A stretch of 64,000 bases of DNA, taken from positions 18,386 to 82,385 of the forward strand of contig JABAQZ010000025.1 of assembly GCA_019187405.1 (NCBI GenBank), read 5' to 3'. This document shows, in pieces, positions 62,875 through 64,000 of this stretch; position 1 is the first letter of the stretch; every line of letters begins with the position of its first letter. Source of the stretch: Ignavibacteria bacterium (GTDB lineage Bacteria > Bacteroidota > Ignavibacteria > Tepidaquicellales > Tepidaquicellaceae). The notes beneath the pieces are model-generated. The model saw nothing but the letters and a program-made list of their open reading frames with translations. It ran no database searches and was not told the DNA's origin. The translations under genes and the position numbers were made by a program.

Positions 62875-63600
62875 CTATTTGATTAAATTGTTTTCAACGT
62901 CATATCCTCTTTGTTTCGCATATTCATACAGTTTTTGCTGAAGCAGTTTTCTTCCTCTGTGTAAACGACTTCTTACTGTTCCAATCGGGCACTGAACGAA
63001 ATCTGCAATTTCTTCATAACTTAATCCTTCCAGATCACATAAAATGACAACAGTTTTAAAATCATCCTGCAATGAGTTTAAAGCTCTTGTCACATCATCG
63101 TCTAAAAGATTAGAAAAAACCTTTTGCTGAAGATCAGTAGTATCAATTTTTTCTGAACGAATATTATCAAAAAAATTTTCTATATCGCTGTAATCTACCT
63201 TGCCGGGTTCTTTTTGATTCTTCCTGTATTTGTTAATAAACAAATTTTTCATTATCCTGAACAACCAAGCTTTACAATTAGTTCCTTTTTCAAACTTATG
63301 AAAAAATCTGAAAGCACGGAGAAATGTTTCCTGCACAAGGTCATCCGCATCGAGCTGATTGAAAGTCATTTTGTAGGCATAGTTATGCAGAAGATTCATA
63401 TGAGGTATTGCTTCTTTTTCAAAATCGCTTTTTCTCAATTTAAGATCTTCTTCAGAAAGACTGGCTATATCATCCTGTTGATCTTCTTCTTCTTCATTTA
63501 AGTCATACAAATCTCTTTCTTCATTACTCAATTCCTCTGAAGATTCATCGCTTGTCTGCTTATTTCCGGCTAAATTAACTTTTTCCTGATAATTAGTCAT
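62875..63600 (-). CDS. ECF RNA polymerase sigma factor (RpoE-like)
   Basis: A 241-residue sigma factor with a 55-residue acidic N-terminal extension (Glu/Asp runs). Region 2 is at about 60-135 (HNYAYKMTFNQLDADDLVQETFLRAFRFF and KAWLFRIMKNLFINKYRK), region 4 at about 165-230 (LQDDFKTVVILCDLEGLSYEEIADFVQCPIGTVRSRLHRGRKLL). It directs transcription of an envelope regulon likely to include its own operon. It is 49 bases from the anti-sigma gene; the three-gene unit ends at the terminator 61204-61236. A tRNA-His gene lies just upstream on the same strand. Confidence 0.92.
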   Translation of the reverse strand: MTNYQEKVNLAGNKQTSDESSEELSNEERDLYDLNEEEEDQQDDIASLSEEDLKLRKSDFEKEAIPHMNLLHNYAYKMTFNQLDADDLVQETFLRAFRFFHKFEKGTNCKAWLFRIMKNLFINKYRKNQKEPGKVDYSDIENFFDNIRSEKIDTTDLQQKVFSNLLDDDVTRALNSLQDDFKTVVILCDLEGLSYEEIADFVQCPIGTVRSRLHRGRKLLQQKLYEYAKQRGYDVENNLIK

Positions 63601-63697
63601 TTATCTTTAATTATTATTAAACTAAATAAATAATGATAGTAATTCAATGAACGAAATGAAAAAAATGAATGGTAGAAAAAGGTCTATAAATTTTATT

Positions 63698-63774
63698 TGG
63701 GGCGAGTAACGGGGCTCGAACCCGTGACATTCAGAGCCACAATCTGACGCTCTACCAACTGAGCTATACCCGCC
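63698..63774 (-). tRNA. tRNA-His (GUG anticodon)
   Basis: Minus strand, 77 bases with G-1 and CCA. The acceptor GCGGGTA (63773-63767) pairs with TACTCGC (63708-63702), preceded by the encoded G-1 (63774) opposite C73 (63701), as expected of His tRNAs. Anticodon stem TCAGA/TCTGA bounds loop TTGTGGC, anticodon GTG. T arm ACGGG-TTCGAGC-CCCGT. CCA is encoded at 63700-63698. Confidence 0.97.
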
Positions 63775-64000
63775 GTTTATTTTAAATTAAATTAATTTTT
63801 TATAATTTCTTTATCAATGAAAAATTAATATCGGATTAAAAAATCACCGCAGACAGAAATTTTAAAATATTGTAAACTCGTATGTTTGCTTTTAAATTTT
63901 TTTTAAACTAAGAAGTGATTAAAATTAGAAGAAGGGAGAATTGATTTTATTAGGCTTAAGGAATGGGAAGACGTAATGCAAACAGATAGCCTTAATGGCA
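63775..64000. other. Window-end stretch, possibly the start of a further gene
   Basis: No complete gene. At 63976 an ATG (preceded by GGGAAG at 63965-63970) opens a frame that runs to the edge without a stop over its eight codons; too short to judge. The tRNA-His and sigma operon promoters should also lie in the upstream AT-rich part. Confidence 0.3.

Noticed and set aside
1..64000. CRISPR arrays, phage or conjugation genes, rRNA operon
   Set aside because: No regularly spaced repeats, phage structural genes, relaxase or rRNA sequence were found on reading both strands.

Overview
The window is AT-rich and looks like a member of the Ignavibacteria (Bacteroidota/Chlorobiota superphylum). The best evidence is a 2198-residue SprA-type type IX secretion protein at 2197-8793 and a secreted cupredoxin at 56931-58304 that ends in a type A type IX sorting domain with the YPNPFNPST motif typical of that class. 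Weak or absent Shine-Dalgarno sites and frequent TTG/GTG starts also fit. No plasmid, prophage, CRISPR array or rRNA operon is seen. 

Layout. 1-10.9 kb: an incomplete secreted metallopeptidase/propeller gene diverges from sprA; behind sprA lies a minus-strand nucleoside-salvage group (cdd, tdk, BMP-family lipoprotein). 10.9-15.3 kb: two family-9 glycosyltransferases, leucine dehydrogenase, a 47-residue membrane protein and a deoxynucleoside kinase. 15.3-19.2 kb: the classic minus-strand translation operon ffh-rpsP-khpA-rimM-trmD-rplS, closed by a clear terminator. 19.2-35.8 kb: an accessory region about 64% coding by my sum of gene lengths, holding small single genes (HhH/Cdd1, AhpD-like, PLP decarboxylase, DUF488, SMUG2-type glycosylase, a second DUF488, methyltransferase, TPR-zincin, membrane proteins, VOC protein, ECF sigma-folE-flavin reductase, urea transporter) between gene-free stretches that contain decayed coding sequence, including an IS200-like HUH transposase relic and a frameshifted DUF2945 relic. 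35.8-45.6 kb: a transketolase C-terminal half, HtrA, bactofilin, a glcD-thioesterase-nadC operon, a tandem array of three secreted paralogs of unknown function, a polysaccharide flippase and lexA. 45.6-54.3 kb: a long minus-strand run thiN, sodium:solute symporter, patatin-Omp85 protein, PDZ/membrane/GAF/SpoIIE phosphatase, purB. 54.5-64 kb: BatA/vWA protein, cupredoxin with sorting domain, tRNA-Ser, dxr-rseP, an ECF sigma/anti-sigma/TlpA operon and tRNA-His. 

How the genes relate. SprA forms the outer-membrane channel for type IX cargo such as the cupredoxin. Envelope maintenance is prominent (HtrA, RseP, sigma/anti-sigma/TlpA, patatin-barrel, bactofilin, heptosyltransferase-like enzymes, flippase). 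Nucleoside capture and salvage (BMP lipoprotein, Tdk, Cdd, dNK) cluster within 6.5 kb. I see no large, plainly new multi-gene defence or biosynthetic system. The best candidates for undescribed biology are the three-paralog secreted array (41.9-43.3 kb), the ECF sigma-FolE-flavin reductase operon (32.1-34.1 kb), the secreted TPR-HExxH protein (27-28.9 kb), the DUF488-SMUG2-DUF488 group (23.8-25.5 kb) and the cysteine-rich anti-sigma/TlpA operon (61.3-63.6 kb). Assignments rest on reading motifs and known family patterns by eye; no database search was run.
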